Of a stretch of 11,633 nt of DNA, positions 1-6,286 are shown in pieces. Source of the stretch: Clostridiales bacterium UBA1380 (GTDB taxonomy: Bacteria; Bacillota; Clostridia; Oscillospirales; CAG-272); NCBI GenBank assembly GCA_002305445.1, contig DBRA01000032.1, positions 30,107 through 41,739 of the forward strand, written 5' to 3'. The stretch's first letter is position 1. Each line of letters begins with the position of its first letter. The position numbers and the translations under genes were made by a program. A model generated the notes under the pieces. It searched no databases and was not told the origin of the DNA. It saw only the letters and a list, made by a program, of their open reading frames with translations.

Positions 1-219
1 AAGGACAACATGCGCGACCTTGTCGAGCTTGATAAAACCATACGTGACGAGGTCGAGTTCGTGCCGTGCAGGACCGTTTCGGACGTGCTCTCCCGCGCGC
101 TTTCGAAAAAGACGCTGCCCGCCATCGACGCCGCGCAGATCGAAATCTCCCATCCGGAGCTGCCGGCGCTCGAATGTCCGCCCGCCGCATCCGCGCGCGG
201 AGTCGCGCAGCCACAGTAA
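1..219 (+). CDS. lon: Lon protease, C-terminal end (partial)
   Basis: This is the last 72 codons of an open frame entering from the left edge. Lon is a cytosolic ATP-dependent serine protease that degrades misfolded and regulatory proteins. The fragment begins KDNMRDLVELDKTIRDEVEF and continues through VSDVLSRAL, which matches the end of the Lon proteolytic domain (the usual pattern is a KxNxxDL turn, then an F-rich strand and a final helix ending in LAL). The ATPase domain, catalytic Ser and Lys lie outside the window. After the last recognisable helix there is a roughly 35-residue Ala/Pro-rich tail not expected in the textbook family. engB follows after 29 bases, and lon-engB is a common Firmicutes order, which supports the call. 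The main uncertainty is the short length of the fragment. Confidence 0.8.
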   Translation, partial: KDNMRDLVELDKTIRDEVEFVPCRTVSDVLSRALSKKTLPAIDAAQIEISHPELPALECPPAASARGVAQPQ

Positions 220-248
220 CCGCGCCGCTTAATAAAGAGGATATAAAA

Positions 249-851
249 ATGAAACCGAATCTGAATAACGTCGAGCTGCGCGTCAGCGCCGGCTTCGTCG
301 ATCAGTTCCCGTCGGACAGGCTGCCGCAGGCAGCCTTTTCCGGACGCTCGAACGTCGGCAAAAGCTCGCTTATCAACACGCTGCTCGGCAGAAAATCGCT
401 CGCGAGAGTATCAGCGTCGCCCGGCAAGACGATTACCGTCAATTTCTACGCCATAGATAAAAAAATGTACCTCGTCGACCTCCCCGGTTACGGCTACGCA
501 AAGCGGACGAGGGAGGATCAGGTGCGCTGGTCGACGCTGACGGAGGGATACTTCACCCGCAATCCGGCGCGCGAATCGGTTCGCCTCGTCGTGCAGCTTG
601 TCGACAGCCGCATCGGCTTCACCGAGGACGACGCGATGATGCTCGGATATATGAACAGCGCACGCATACCGTACGTCGTCGCCGCGACGAAAACGGACAA
701 GCTGAATAAGACAGAGCGCGCCGCAGCGGAAGAAAAGCTGCGCTCCTGCCCGCTTCTCGCTCCCGGCACGGACATCGTCATGTTTTCGTCGCAGACGGGC
801 GAGGGGAAGCAGCAACTTCTGAACATCATATTCACCGCATGCGGACTGTGA
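249..851 (+). CDS. engB: EngB/YsxC ribosome biogenesis GTP-binding protein
   Basis: This 200-residue TRAFAC-class GTPase acts in late assembly of the 50S ribosomal subunit in the cytosol. All G motifs are visible: G1 GRSNVGKSS at residues 32-40, the G2 Thr at 61 within PGKT, G3 DLPGYG at 77-82, G4 TKTD at 147-150, and a G5-like FSSQTGEG at 179-186. The length is normal for the family (about 195-210). The frame stays open upstream to position 66, but the ATG at 249 is chosen because AGAGG at 236-240 lies eight bases before it and the protein starts at the usual family N-terminus. It sits 29 bases after lon and 9 bases before rqcH, so the three are probably cotranscribed. Nothing appears broken. 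Confidence 0.95.
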   Translation: MKPNLNNVELRVSAGFVDQFPSDRLPQAAFSGRSNVGKSSLINTLLGRKSLARVSASPGKTITVNFYAIDKKMYLVDLPGYGYAKRTREDQVRWSTLTEGYFTRNPARESVRLVVQLVDSRIGFTEDDAMMLGYMNSARIPYVVAATKTDKLNKTERAAAEEKLRSCPLLAPGTDIVMFSSQTGEGKQQLLNIIFTACGL

Positions 852-860
852 GGGTAACGT

Positions 861-2612
861 ATGCCGTTTGACGCAGGAATACTCTCCTTCGCGCTGCGCG
901 AGGTCAACGAGCTCGCGGGCGGAAAGGTCGAAAAGGTGTACGGCCCCGGCAAGGACGAGGTCGTTTTGGCTCTGCGCTCCGGCGGAGACACGCACAGGCT
1001 GCTTGTCAACGCCGGAAGCACGTTCCCGCGGCTGTGCCTGACGTCGACCCAGACCGACAACCCCCCGGCACCGCCGATGTTCGTCATGCTGCTGCGCAAG
1101 CACCTGACGGGCGCGCGCTTCGCCGGAGCGGAGCAGCCCGGTTTCGAACGCGTCGCCATCCTCGCCTTCGACGGCTACGACGAGCTCGGCTTCGCGGCGC
1201 GCCGCTATCTTATCGCGGAGGTCATGGGTAAATACTCTGACCTCATCCTGACCGACGCCGACAAGCGCATCATGGCCGCGACGCGGCTCGTCGATTTTTC
1301 TTCGTCGTCGAAGCGCAAGATACTGCCCGGCATGCGTTGGGAGATGCCGCCGCCGCAGGACAAGCGCAACCCGCTCGACGAGACGGAGGAGTCCTTCGCC
1401 GCCGTGCTTGCCGCCGCTCCCGCCGATGCGCCGTGCGACAAATTTCTGTCGTCGGGCTGGCTCGGCATATCGTCGCTCGTCGCGCGAGAGCTTTCTTGCC
1501 GCTGCTGCGGCAGCGCCGGCGGAACCGTCGGCGAATGCGCGCAGCGCCTGCCGGCGGAGTTTATGCGGCTCTCCGACGCTTTGAAAAAAGGAACGGGCAT
1601 ACCGACGCTCGTCACGAACGCGGACGGCACCCCGCGCGACTTCTCATACATGCCGATACTCCAGTACGGCACGGATGCTATGCTTAAAACGATGCCGAGC
1701 TTCGGCGCGCTTATCGACACCTTCTATTCGGAAAGGGCGCGCGAGGAGCGCACGCGTCAGCGCGGCGCGGATGTGCTTCGGCTGCTGTCAAACGCCGAGA
1801 ACCGCATCGCGAAGAAGCTCGCGCTTCAGGAAAAGGAGCTCGCGGAATGTGCCGAGGGCGACAGATTCAAGCTCTGGGGCGACCTTCTGACAGCGAACAT
1901 CCATTCCATATCGCGCGGAGACGAAGTCGCCAAAGTCACCAACTGGTATTCGGACGACGCTGAGACGGTCGAGATACCGCTCGATGCGCGCCTGACCCCC
2001 GCAGCGAACGCGCAGCGGTATTACAAAAAATACGCGAAGACGAAAACGGCGAGAAAGATCCTGACCGAGCAGATCGAAATCGGTAAAAGCGAGCTCGAAT
2101 ACCTCCGCAGCGTATCGGACGCGCTAAGCCGTACGGACGCCGAAGCCGACATCGCCGAGATACGCGAGGAGCTCGCGGCGGCGGGTTTCGCGTCGAGGCT
2201 GAAGCAGTCGCAGCGCAAGAACGCGAAGACAAAACCGATGCGCTACCGCACCGACGGCGGCTTCGAGGTCATCTGCGGCAAAAACAACATCCAGAACGAC
2301 TATATAACTTTCAAGCTCGCCGAAAAAACCGACTGGTGGTTCCATGCGAAGAGCGCGCCCGGCTCCCACGTCGTGATGATCACCGAAGGCCGCGAGCCGT
2401 CCGAAGCCGATTTTACGCAAGCGGCGAACATCGCGGCATGCAACTCGTCGCTGGCGGACACGCCGCTCGCCGCCGTCGACTACACGCTTGTAAAGAATAT
2501 AAAGAAGCCTTCGGGCTCCAAGCCCGGCTTCGTGATATATCACACAAACTGGTCCGCATACGTCAGACCCGACAAGGACGAAGCGCAGCGTCTGCGACTG
2601 TCCGACAAGTAA
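861..2612 (+). CDS. rqcH: RqcH (YloA/NEMF family) ribosome quality-control protein
   Basis: This 583-residue protein belongs to the NFACT family. In Bacillus subtilis, RqcH binds stalled, peptidyl-tRNA-obstructed 50S subunits and recruits tRNA-Ala to add C-terminal alanine tails that mark nascent chains for proteolysis. The N-terminal NFACT-N region covers roughly residues 1-285. A charged helical, coiled-coil-like section runs from about 288 to 445 and includes the conserved NAQRYYKKYAK (383-393). The NFACT-R domain lies at about 466-570 with GKNNIQND (473-480), DWWFHAK (491-497) and PGSHVV (500-505). The functionally important Asp-Arg pair of B. subtilis RqcH appears here as Glu96-Arg97, a conservative change. 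An unusual Cys group (C213, C215, C216, C226) follows the GISSLVAREL segment. The GAGGG ribosome binding site overlaps the engB stop codon, so translation is probably coupled. Family assignment is firm; alanine-tailing activity is inferred from orthology. Confidence 0.93.
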   Translation: MPFDAGILSFALREVNELAGGKVEKVYGPGKDEVVLALRSGGDTHRLLVNAGSTFPRLCLTSTQTDNPPAPPMFVMLLRKHLTGARFAGAEQPGFERVAILAFDGYDELGFAARRYLIAEVMGKYSDLILTDADKRIMAATRLVDFSSSSKRKILPGMRWEMPPPQDKRNPLDETEESFAAVLAAAPADAPCDKFLSSGWLGISSLVARELSCRCCGSAGGTVGECAQRLPAEFMRLSDALKKGTGIPTLVTNADGTPRDFSYMPILQYGTDAMLKTMPSFGALIDTFYSERAREERTRQRGADVLRLLSNAENRIAKKLALQEKELAECAEGDRFKLWGDLLTANIHSISRGDEVAKVTNWYSDDAETVEIPLDARLTPAANAQRYYKKYAKTKTARKILTEQIEIGKSELEYLRSVSDALSRTDAEADIAEIREELAAAGFASRLKQSQRKNAKTKPMRYRTDGGFEVICGKNNIQNDYITFKLAEKTDWWFHAKSAPGSHVVMITEGREPSEADFTQAANIAACNSSLADTPLAAVDYTLVKNIKKPSGSKPGFVIYHTNWSAYVRPDKDEAQRLRLSDK

Positions 2613-2664
2613 GCGGCACGACCTCAAAACACATTGTTAAGTATAATATCTGTCAAACAACAAA

Positions 2665-2692
2665 GGCAGGGGCGGCGAAAGCCGCCCTTGCC
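2665..2692 (+). promoter_or_regulatory. GAAA-capped hairpin in the leader of the HAD gene
   Basis: Arms of 12 bases (2665-2676 and 2681-2692) pair with a single G-U wobble and are closed by the GNRA tetraloop GAAA (2677-2680). The hairpin lies in the 104-base gap between rqcH and the HAD phosphatase. On the plus strand it is not followed by a T-run, so it is not a standard intrinsic terminator for rqcH. A TATAAT hexamer lies just upstream at 2642-2647 without a convincing -35 box. If transcription begins there, the hairpin would sit about 10 bases from the RNA 5' end and end 24 bases before the ATG. It could be a 5' stabilising element, an intercistronic processing or decay barrier, or a weak terminator. 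The structure is seen directly; the role is unknown. Confidence 0.5.
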
Positions 2693-2716
2693 GCAGCGGA
2701 AACGGAGTATCTGTCG

Positions 2717-3364
2717 ATGTACAAGGCATATCTGTTCGATTTTGACTACACGCTCGGAGACTCGACCGAGGGGATAGTCGAATCGGCGAACTACGCGCTC
2801 GGCCGCATGGGTATCGCACCGTCCGATCGCGACGCGATCCGCCGGACAGTCGGGATGCATCTTACTGATGCGTATACGGCGCTGACCGGCGACAGCAGCG
2901 AAGATGCGCGGCAGCGCTTTTACGCGCTGTTCAGGGAGCGCGCCGACGAGGTGATGCTCGCATCGACCGCGCTGTTTCCGGACGCGCTGCCGACGCTTCG
3001 CGCGCTGAAGCGCGCGTCGGTGCCGGCGGCAATCGTGACTACAAAGACGCGCTACCGCATCGAGCAGGTCATAGGCAGATACGATATGAGCGCTCTTGTC
3101 GCAACCGTCGTCGGCTGCGAGGACGTTGAGCTGCCGAAGCCCGACCCGGAGGGCGTATATATCGCGTGCGGGCGGCTCGGCGTCGCGCCGTCGGAAGTTC
3201 TTTTCGTCGGCGACAGCGTCATAGACGCGAAAACGGCGCGCGCCGCCGGAGCATCTTTCGCCGCAGTAACGACCGGCACGACGGGCGCCGCCGCGTTCGA
3301 CGGATACCCCCGCGCGGCGGTCTGCGCTTCGCTTTCCGAGCTGCTCGCGCTGACGCTGAAATAA
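2717..3364 (+). CDS. HAD-superfamily phosphatase, phosphoglycolate phosphatase/PpaX-like
   Basis: This 215-residue cytosolic haloacid dehalogenase-type hydrolase shows the four family motifs. Motif I is FDFDYTL with nucleophile Asp8 and general acid/base Asp10. Motif II is VTTK with Thr108 or Thr109. Motif III is PKPD with Lys141. Motif IV is FVGDSVID with Asp166 and Asp170 for Mg2+. The helical segment between about residues 15 and 85 is a C1-type cap, as in Gph, PpaX and beta-phosphoglucomutase. The substrate cannot be read from sequence; small phosphorylated metabolites or pyrophosphate are the usual ones. The frame is open from 2336, but the ATG at 2717 is chosen because motif I then falls at the normal distance from the N-terminus and CGGAG (2703-2707) precedes it by 9 bases. 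It is the last plus-strand gene before a bidirectional terminator. Confidence 0.85.
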   Translation: MYKAYLFDFDYTLGDSTEGIVESANYALGRMGIAPSDRDAIRRTVGMHLTDAYTALTGDSSEDARQRFYALFRERADEVMLASTALFPDALPTLRALKRASVPAAIVTTKTRYRIEQVIGRYDMSALVATVVGCEDVELPKPDPEGVYIACGRLGVAPSEVLFVGDSVIDAKTARAAGASFAAVTTGTTGAAAFDGYPRAAVCASLSELLALTLK

Positions 3365-3377
3365 CATAGTACATATA

Positions 3378-3406
3378 AAAACGCCGCGAATTTATCGCGG
3401 CGTTTT
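3378..3406. terminator. Bidirectional intrinsic terminator between the HAD gene and the iron-sulfur gene
   Basis: A perfect 12-base-pair inverted repeat (3378-3389 and 3395-3406), with a G+C core CGCCGCG and A4/T4 ends, is closed by the 5-base loop ATTTA. Both strands give a hairpin followed by T-rich sequence, so it can end the HAD transcript on plus and the redox operon on minus. The minus-strand gene's TAA stop codon (3392-3394) lies in the loop, so one arm also encodes the last residues of that protein. Confidence 0.88.
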
Positions 3407-4279
3407 ATTATAGCATCCGTCTTTTCGTATAATCGCTTTACCGCCGGCTCCGATTGTGATCGCCGAAGCCGGACACGCGCTTACGCATCTGCCGCAGCGT
3501 ATGCAGTCAGCGCTGTCGGGACGGCGCACGGGATCGACGCCGAGCGGGCAGGCGCGCGCGCATCCGCCGCAGTCTACGCACGATTTATCGTCGACCGCAA
3601 GACGTACGAGCGACACCTTGTTGCACATGCCGTAAATCGCGCCGAGAGGGCAGAGCCAGCGGCAGAACGGCCTGTAAAACACGATCGAAAGCACGATTAT
3701 GACTGCGAGTACGCCCAGCTTGAAGAAGTAAAGCGGCCCTATGGCAGAGCGTATGCCGGGATTCAGCAGCGCGAGCGGTATGCCCGCGCCGAGCGTCCCC
3801 GCGGGGCAGATCAGCTTGCAGAAGTACGGCTCGCCCTGCCCGAACGCGTCTGTCGCAAGGAGCGGCAGCAGTATAACGAATACGCCGAGCACACCGTAAC
3901 GGATATATGTAAGCGCATGCGGCGCGCGGCGAGGTTTTTTCGGCAGCGGTATCTTGTAGAGAAGGTCCTCGACCATACCAAAAGGGCAGAGCCAGCCGCA
4001 GACGAATCGTCCGAGCGACGCGCCGAAGACGAGCAGAAAGCCCGTGACGTAAAGCGTCAGCTTGTAGCTTCTGTCGCCGAGCGTTGCCTGCAGCGAGCCT
4101 AACGGGCACGAGCCGAGCGCGCCCGGGCACGAGTAGCAGTTCAGCCCCGGCACGCAGACGTATTTGAGCGGCCCTTTATAAATGCCGCCCTTTGCGAATC
4201 CGGCGACATAGCCGTTTGTCAGCGCCGTGACGAATGCCTGCACGACTAGCCGGAGCGTCTGCAGTTTACTTTTTTTCAT
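3392..4279 (-). CDS. Membrane polyferredoxin, 4Fe-4S protein of the NapH/CcoG-like group
   Basis: This 295-residue integral membrane protein probably carries electrons across or along the cytoplasmic membrane. Hydrophobic segments lie near residues 73-95, 123-143 and 180-203. Three CxxxCP motifs flank them: CGWLCP (94-99), CKLICP (154-159) and CRWLCP (206-211), as in NapH, NosR and CcoG. An extra N-terminal Cys group (C42, C48, C51, C58) is present. Two classical ferredoxin motifs end the protein: CVDCGGCARACP (234-245) and CIRCGRCVSACP (259-270). A GGAGA box at 4288-4292 precedes the ATG by 8 bases. It is the last gene of a three-gene operon with a small CxxC membrane protein and a TlpA-like thioredoxin. 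No nap, nos or cytochrome oxidase genes are nearby, so a role in extracytoplasmic thiol redox is inferred from context. The family is firm; the exact partner is not known. Confidence 0.85.
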   Translation of the reverse strand: MKKSKLQTLRLVVQAFVTALTNGYVAGFAKGGIYKGPLKYVCVPGLNCYSCPGALGSCPLGSLQATLGDRSYKLTLYVTGFLLVFGASLGRFVCGWLCPFGMVEDLLYKIPLPKKPRRAPHALTYIRYGVLGVFVILLPLLATDAFGQGEPYFCKLICPAGTLGAGIPLALLNPGIRSAIGPLYFFKLGVLAVIIVLSIVFYRPFCRWLCPLGAIYGMCNKVSLVRLAVDDKSCVDCGGCARACPLGVDPVRRPDSADCIRCGRCVSACPASAITIGAGGKAIIRKDGCYNKTPR

Positions 4280-4327
4280 CGAAAATGTCTCCGTTTTTGA
4301 CGGTGAGCGATAACTGCCGTCGGCGCT

Positions 4328-4474
4328 TCAGCCGATTCCGATGCACTCGAGGCAGATGTTGACCGCCTTGCGCAGCACAACATCCGCTTCTCCGCGATAT
4401 ACGCCGATAATGACAAGCACCGCTCCTGAAATAATGATTGCTGCGGATAAAACCGCCCTTGTTCGCGTCGTCAT
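4328..4474 (-). CDS. Small single-helix membrane protein with C-terminal CxxC (CD1871A-like)
   Basis: This 48-residue protein has a short basic N-terminus (MTTRTR), one hydrophobic segment at about residues 8-25, the stretch GVYRGEADVVLRKAVNIC, and a C-terminal CLECIGIG with Cys41 and Cys44. It resembles the small Clostridia proteins named CD1871A-family CXC/CxxC motif proteins, recalled from database naming and not verified here. The frame continues upstream to 4516, but the ATG at 4474 is chosen because it overlaps the tlpA-like gene's TGA as ATGA, a standard translational coupling arrangement; no strong ribosome binding site precedes it. The positively charged N-terminus suggests it stays inside with the CxxC outside, close to the thioredoxin lipoprotein, though the charged middle could alter this. 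A thiol-disulfide relay or metal-binding role is inferred; no activity is known to me. Confidence 0.75.
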   Translation of the reverse strand: MTTRTRAVLSAAIIISGAVLVIIGVYRGEADVVLRKAVNICLECIGIG

Positions 4475-5082
4475 TTTTCTATATCGGCGAGAACGCCGTC
4501 GATTATCTCCGCCCATTCGTCATACGAGCGCGAACCGATATACGATTCTCCGATTCTGTTGCCGTCGGAGTCGACAAAGTACGTCGTGGGTACGGCGTAA
4601 ATGTCCGCGAGACCGTTTTTGTAGATCGTCTCGTTCGGTATGATGTGAAGGTACGCGGCGCCGGTCTGGCTGATGATGTCTTTTGCAAGGCTGACGGTTT
4701 TATCGACCGGACTGTAACCGGCGCCGATCACATCGGCGGGGATGCCGATCACCTGAAAGCCCTTGCCGGCGTAGTCGGCGGACAGCTTCGCCAGATCCGG
4801 CATCTCGTCGATACACGGTCCGCAGTATGTCGCCCACACATTGACCATGCTGACCTTGGCGTCGGCGAATATGTCCGACGTTACCTCGCCGCCGTTGATG
4901 TCGGTCGCGGTGAATTCGCCGAACAGCGTATTTTTCTCCGCCCCGCCGTCAGATGAAACGGCTGCGGACTTGTCAGCCGCGGACGTCGCATTCCCCGGCG
5001 GCGCATCCATGATCCGCACGCAGCCAAAAAGCATAAACGCCGCCAGCGACGCGGCTGCTGCCGATAAAATATATCTTTTCAT
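4471..5082 (-). CDS. TlpA/ResA-like thioredoxin lipoprotein
   Basis: This 203-residue exported thiol-disulfide oxidoreductase has a lipoprotein signal peptide: MKRY, a hydrophobic stretch, then lipobox LFGC with the lipidated Cys at 21. A low-complexity Ala/Ser/Gly/Asp linker follows (about 26-50), then a thioredoxin fold. The active site is WATYCGPC with Cys87 and Cys90, the WCxxC environment of the TlpA/ResA branch, and the conserved cis-Pro is Pro165 in YAVPTTYF. The protein would be anchored on the outer face of the cytoplasmic membrane and needs an electron source. CcdA normally provides this, but none is present here; the downstream iron-sulfur membrane protein and small CxxC protein are the obvious candidates. 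A GAGG box lies 5 bases before the ATG. A 16-base palindrome lies 40 bases upstream of the start. The family is firm; the substrate is unknown. Confidence 0.88.
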   Translation of the reverse strand: MKRYILSAAAASLAAFMLFGCVRIMDAPPGNATSAADKSAAVSSDGGAEKNTLFGEFTATDINGGEVTSDIFADAKVSMVNVWATYCGPCIDEMPDLAKLSADYAGKGFQVIGIPADVIGAGYSPVDKTVSLAKDIISQTGAAYLHIIPNETIYKNGLADIYAVPTTYFVDSDGNRIGESYIGSRSYDEWAEIIDGVLADIEK

Positions 5083-5122
5083 AATAACCTCACTCGAAAC
5101 ATGTAATCGTTAAGGTTGCCCG

Positions 5123-5138
5123 TGATAATGCATTATCA
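5123..5138. promoter_or_regulatory. Fur-family-like palindromic operator upstream of the redox operon
   Basis: TGATAATGCATTATCA is a perfect 16-base palindrome, 40 bases upstream of the tlpA-like start codon. The arms TGATAAT and ATTATCA are exactly those of the Bacillus Fur 7-1-7 box, but here two bases (GC) separate them instead of one. The minus-strand GATAAT inside it could itself act as a -10 box, though no good -35 was found. Iron-dependent control would fit genes encoding an iron-sulfur-rich protein, but the extra spacer base makes the identity of the regulator uncertain. Confidence 0.5.
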
Positions 5139-5201
5139 TGCGCGCCTGCCGTCATGAGGAGTAAAACAGCGCTTTGTTAAAATAATATATATGCGTAATT
5201 C

Positions 5202-5219
5202 CGCGCATTCATATGCGCG
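5202..5219. repeat. Short inverted repeat in the tlpA-rnz divergent region
   Basis: CGCGCAT (5202-5208) and ATGCGCG (5213-5219) form a 7-base inverted repeat around TCAT. A further direct copy of ATGCGCG lies at 5138-5144, next to the Fur-like palindrome. The rest of the 240-base divergent region is A+T-rich and holds the rnz promoter. This could be a protein-binding site or chance in CG-rich sequence. Confidence 0.3.
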
Positions 5220-5247
5220 TGCCCGCCTTGCATTAACCGCGTCGTAC

Positions 5248-5276
5248 TTGAAAACAGCTTGTTAATATGTTATAAT
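5248..5276 (+). promoter_or_regulatory. Sigma-A-type promoter of rnz
   Basis: TTGAAA (5248-5253), a 17-base spacer and TATAAT (5271-5276), with TG at 5268-5269 making an extended -10. Transcription would begin near 5283, giving a leader of about 40 bases. AAGGA at 5310-5314 is the ribosome binding site. This is one of the two best promoter matches in the window. Confidence 0.8.
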
Positions 5277-5322
5277 TTTTTAATCTTGTGTATTATAAAA
5301 CCGTCCGGAAAGGATTATTTAT

Positions 5323-6246
5323 ATGCTTGAAGTCTGTCTGCCCGGCACGGGCGGAACGATGCCGTCGCGCAGAAGATGGCTTTCCTGCGTCGTATTGCGG
5401 TTCAACGGCAGCGTGCTCCTCGTCGACTGCGGCGAGGGCACGCAGATCGCTTACAAAGAGGCGGGCTTCGCCTTTAAATCGATAGATTACCTCTGTGTCA
5501 CGCACTTCCACGCCGACCATATAAGCGGTCTGCCCGGACTGCTTTTGTCGATGGGCAACGAAGGCAGAACCGATCCGCTTATAATTGCCGGACCGCGGGG
5601 CATAGACGGCGTCGTCGACTGTCTGCGCGTCGTCGCTCCGGAGCTGCCGTTCCGCGTCGCAACGCGCGAAATACCGAAGGAGGGCGGCGCCTTCATGCTC
5701 GGCGAATTTCACGTCACGGCGTTTCCGACGCAGCACACGATCACCAGCCTCGGCTATTCGTTCGAGATAAAGCGCATCGGACGCTTTCAGCCGGAAAAAG
5801 CGAAGGCGCTCGGCCTGCCGGTCAGATACTGGGGACTGCTTCAGAAAAACCCGTCGGTCGAATACGAAGGCCGCGTATATACCTCCGATATGGTGCTCGG
5901 CGCTCCGCGCAAGGGGCTGAAGGTGACGGTGGCGACCGATACGCGGCCGTGCCGCGCCATCGTCGACGCCGCACGCGGCTCCGACCTCTTCATCTGCGAG
6001 GGAATGTACGGCGAGGACGAGAAGATAACGGATGCGCGCGAGAAACGGCACATGACCTTCAGGGAGGCGTCGGAGCTCGCCGCGAAGGCCGGCGTCGCGC
6101 GGCTGTGGCTGACGCATTACAGCCCGTCGATGGCGAACCCGGACGAGTTCGCGGCGAACGCAAGAGAGTGCTACCCCGGCGTCGTCATATCGCGCGACGG
6201 GCAGTACGAGGATCTGCCGTTCGAGGACGACGAGGCCGGGGAGTAA
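5323..6246 (+). CDS. rnz: Ribonuclease Z (tRNA 3' endonuclease), MBL fold
   Basis: This 307-residue metallo-beta-lactamase-fold protein of the RNase Z/ElaC group cleaves the 3' trailer of tRNA precursors as a zinc-dependent cytosolic dimer. The N-terminal PGTGGTMPS and LLVDCGEGTQ are typical. The zinc-binding set is complete: HFHADH (H61, H63, D65, H66), H138, D206 in ATDTRP, and H265 in LTHYS; H243 (KRHMTF) is the usual catalytic/terminal motif histidine. The segment from about 152 to 195 (GRFQPEKAKALGLP onward) matches the flexible exosite arm that grips the tRNA elbow. Length is normal for the family. The ATG at 5323 has AAGGA 8 bases upstream and a strong promoter. It is a single-gene unit ending at a hairpin terminator. 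A general MBL hydrolase is possible, but the exosite arm argues for RNase Z. Confidence 0.85.
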   Translation: MLEVCLPGTGGTMPSRRRWLSCVVLRFNGSVLLVDCGEGTQIAYKEAGFAFKSIDYLCVTHFHADHISGLPGLLLSMGNEGRTDPLIIAGPRGIDGVVDCLRVVAPELPFRVATREIPKEGGAFMLGEFHVTAFPTQHTITSLGYSFEIKRIGRFQPEKAKALGLPVRYWGLLQKNPSVEYEGRVYTSDMVLGAPRKGLKVTVATDTRPCRAIVDAARGSDLFICEGMYGEDEKITDAREKRHMTFREASELAAKAGVARLWLTHYSPSMANPDEFAANARECYPGVVISRDGQYEDLPFEDDEAGE

Positions 6247-6286
6247 GTCTCAAACTTCGGCTAATACCGGCAGCATGTTATAAAAA

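Noticed and set aside
66..248. Upstream extension of the engB frame to an earlier ATG
   Set aside because: The extra 61 residues lie antisense-frame within lon coding sequence, have low-complexity Arg/Ala content, and the ATG at 249 has a well-placed ribosome binding site and the normal family N-terminus.
411..1103. Minus-strand open frame of 230 codons spanning the engB-rqcH junction
   Set aside because: It has no family resemblance and lies antisense to two well-supported genes; it is a G+C-driven shadow frame, as are the similar ones at 5293-6117 and 2624-3367.
2634..2647. TTGTTA next to TATAAT as a complete promoter for the HAD gene
   Set aside because: The two hexamers are separated by only 2 bases and cannot form a -35/-10 pair; only the -10-like TATAAT remains, without a good -35.
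5177..5192. Possible minus-strand -10 (TATTAT) for the tlpA-like operon
   Set aside because: No acceptable -35 hexamer lies at a 16-18 base distance, so the operon's start point was left unassigned; the A+T-rich run alone is not enough.
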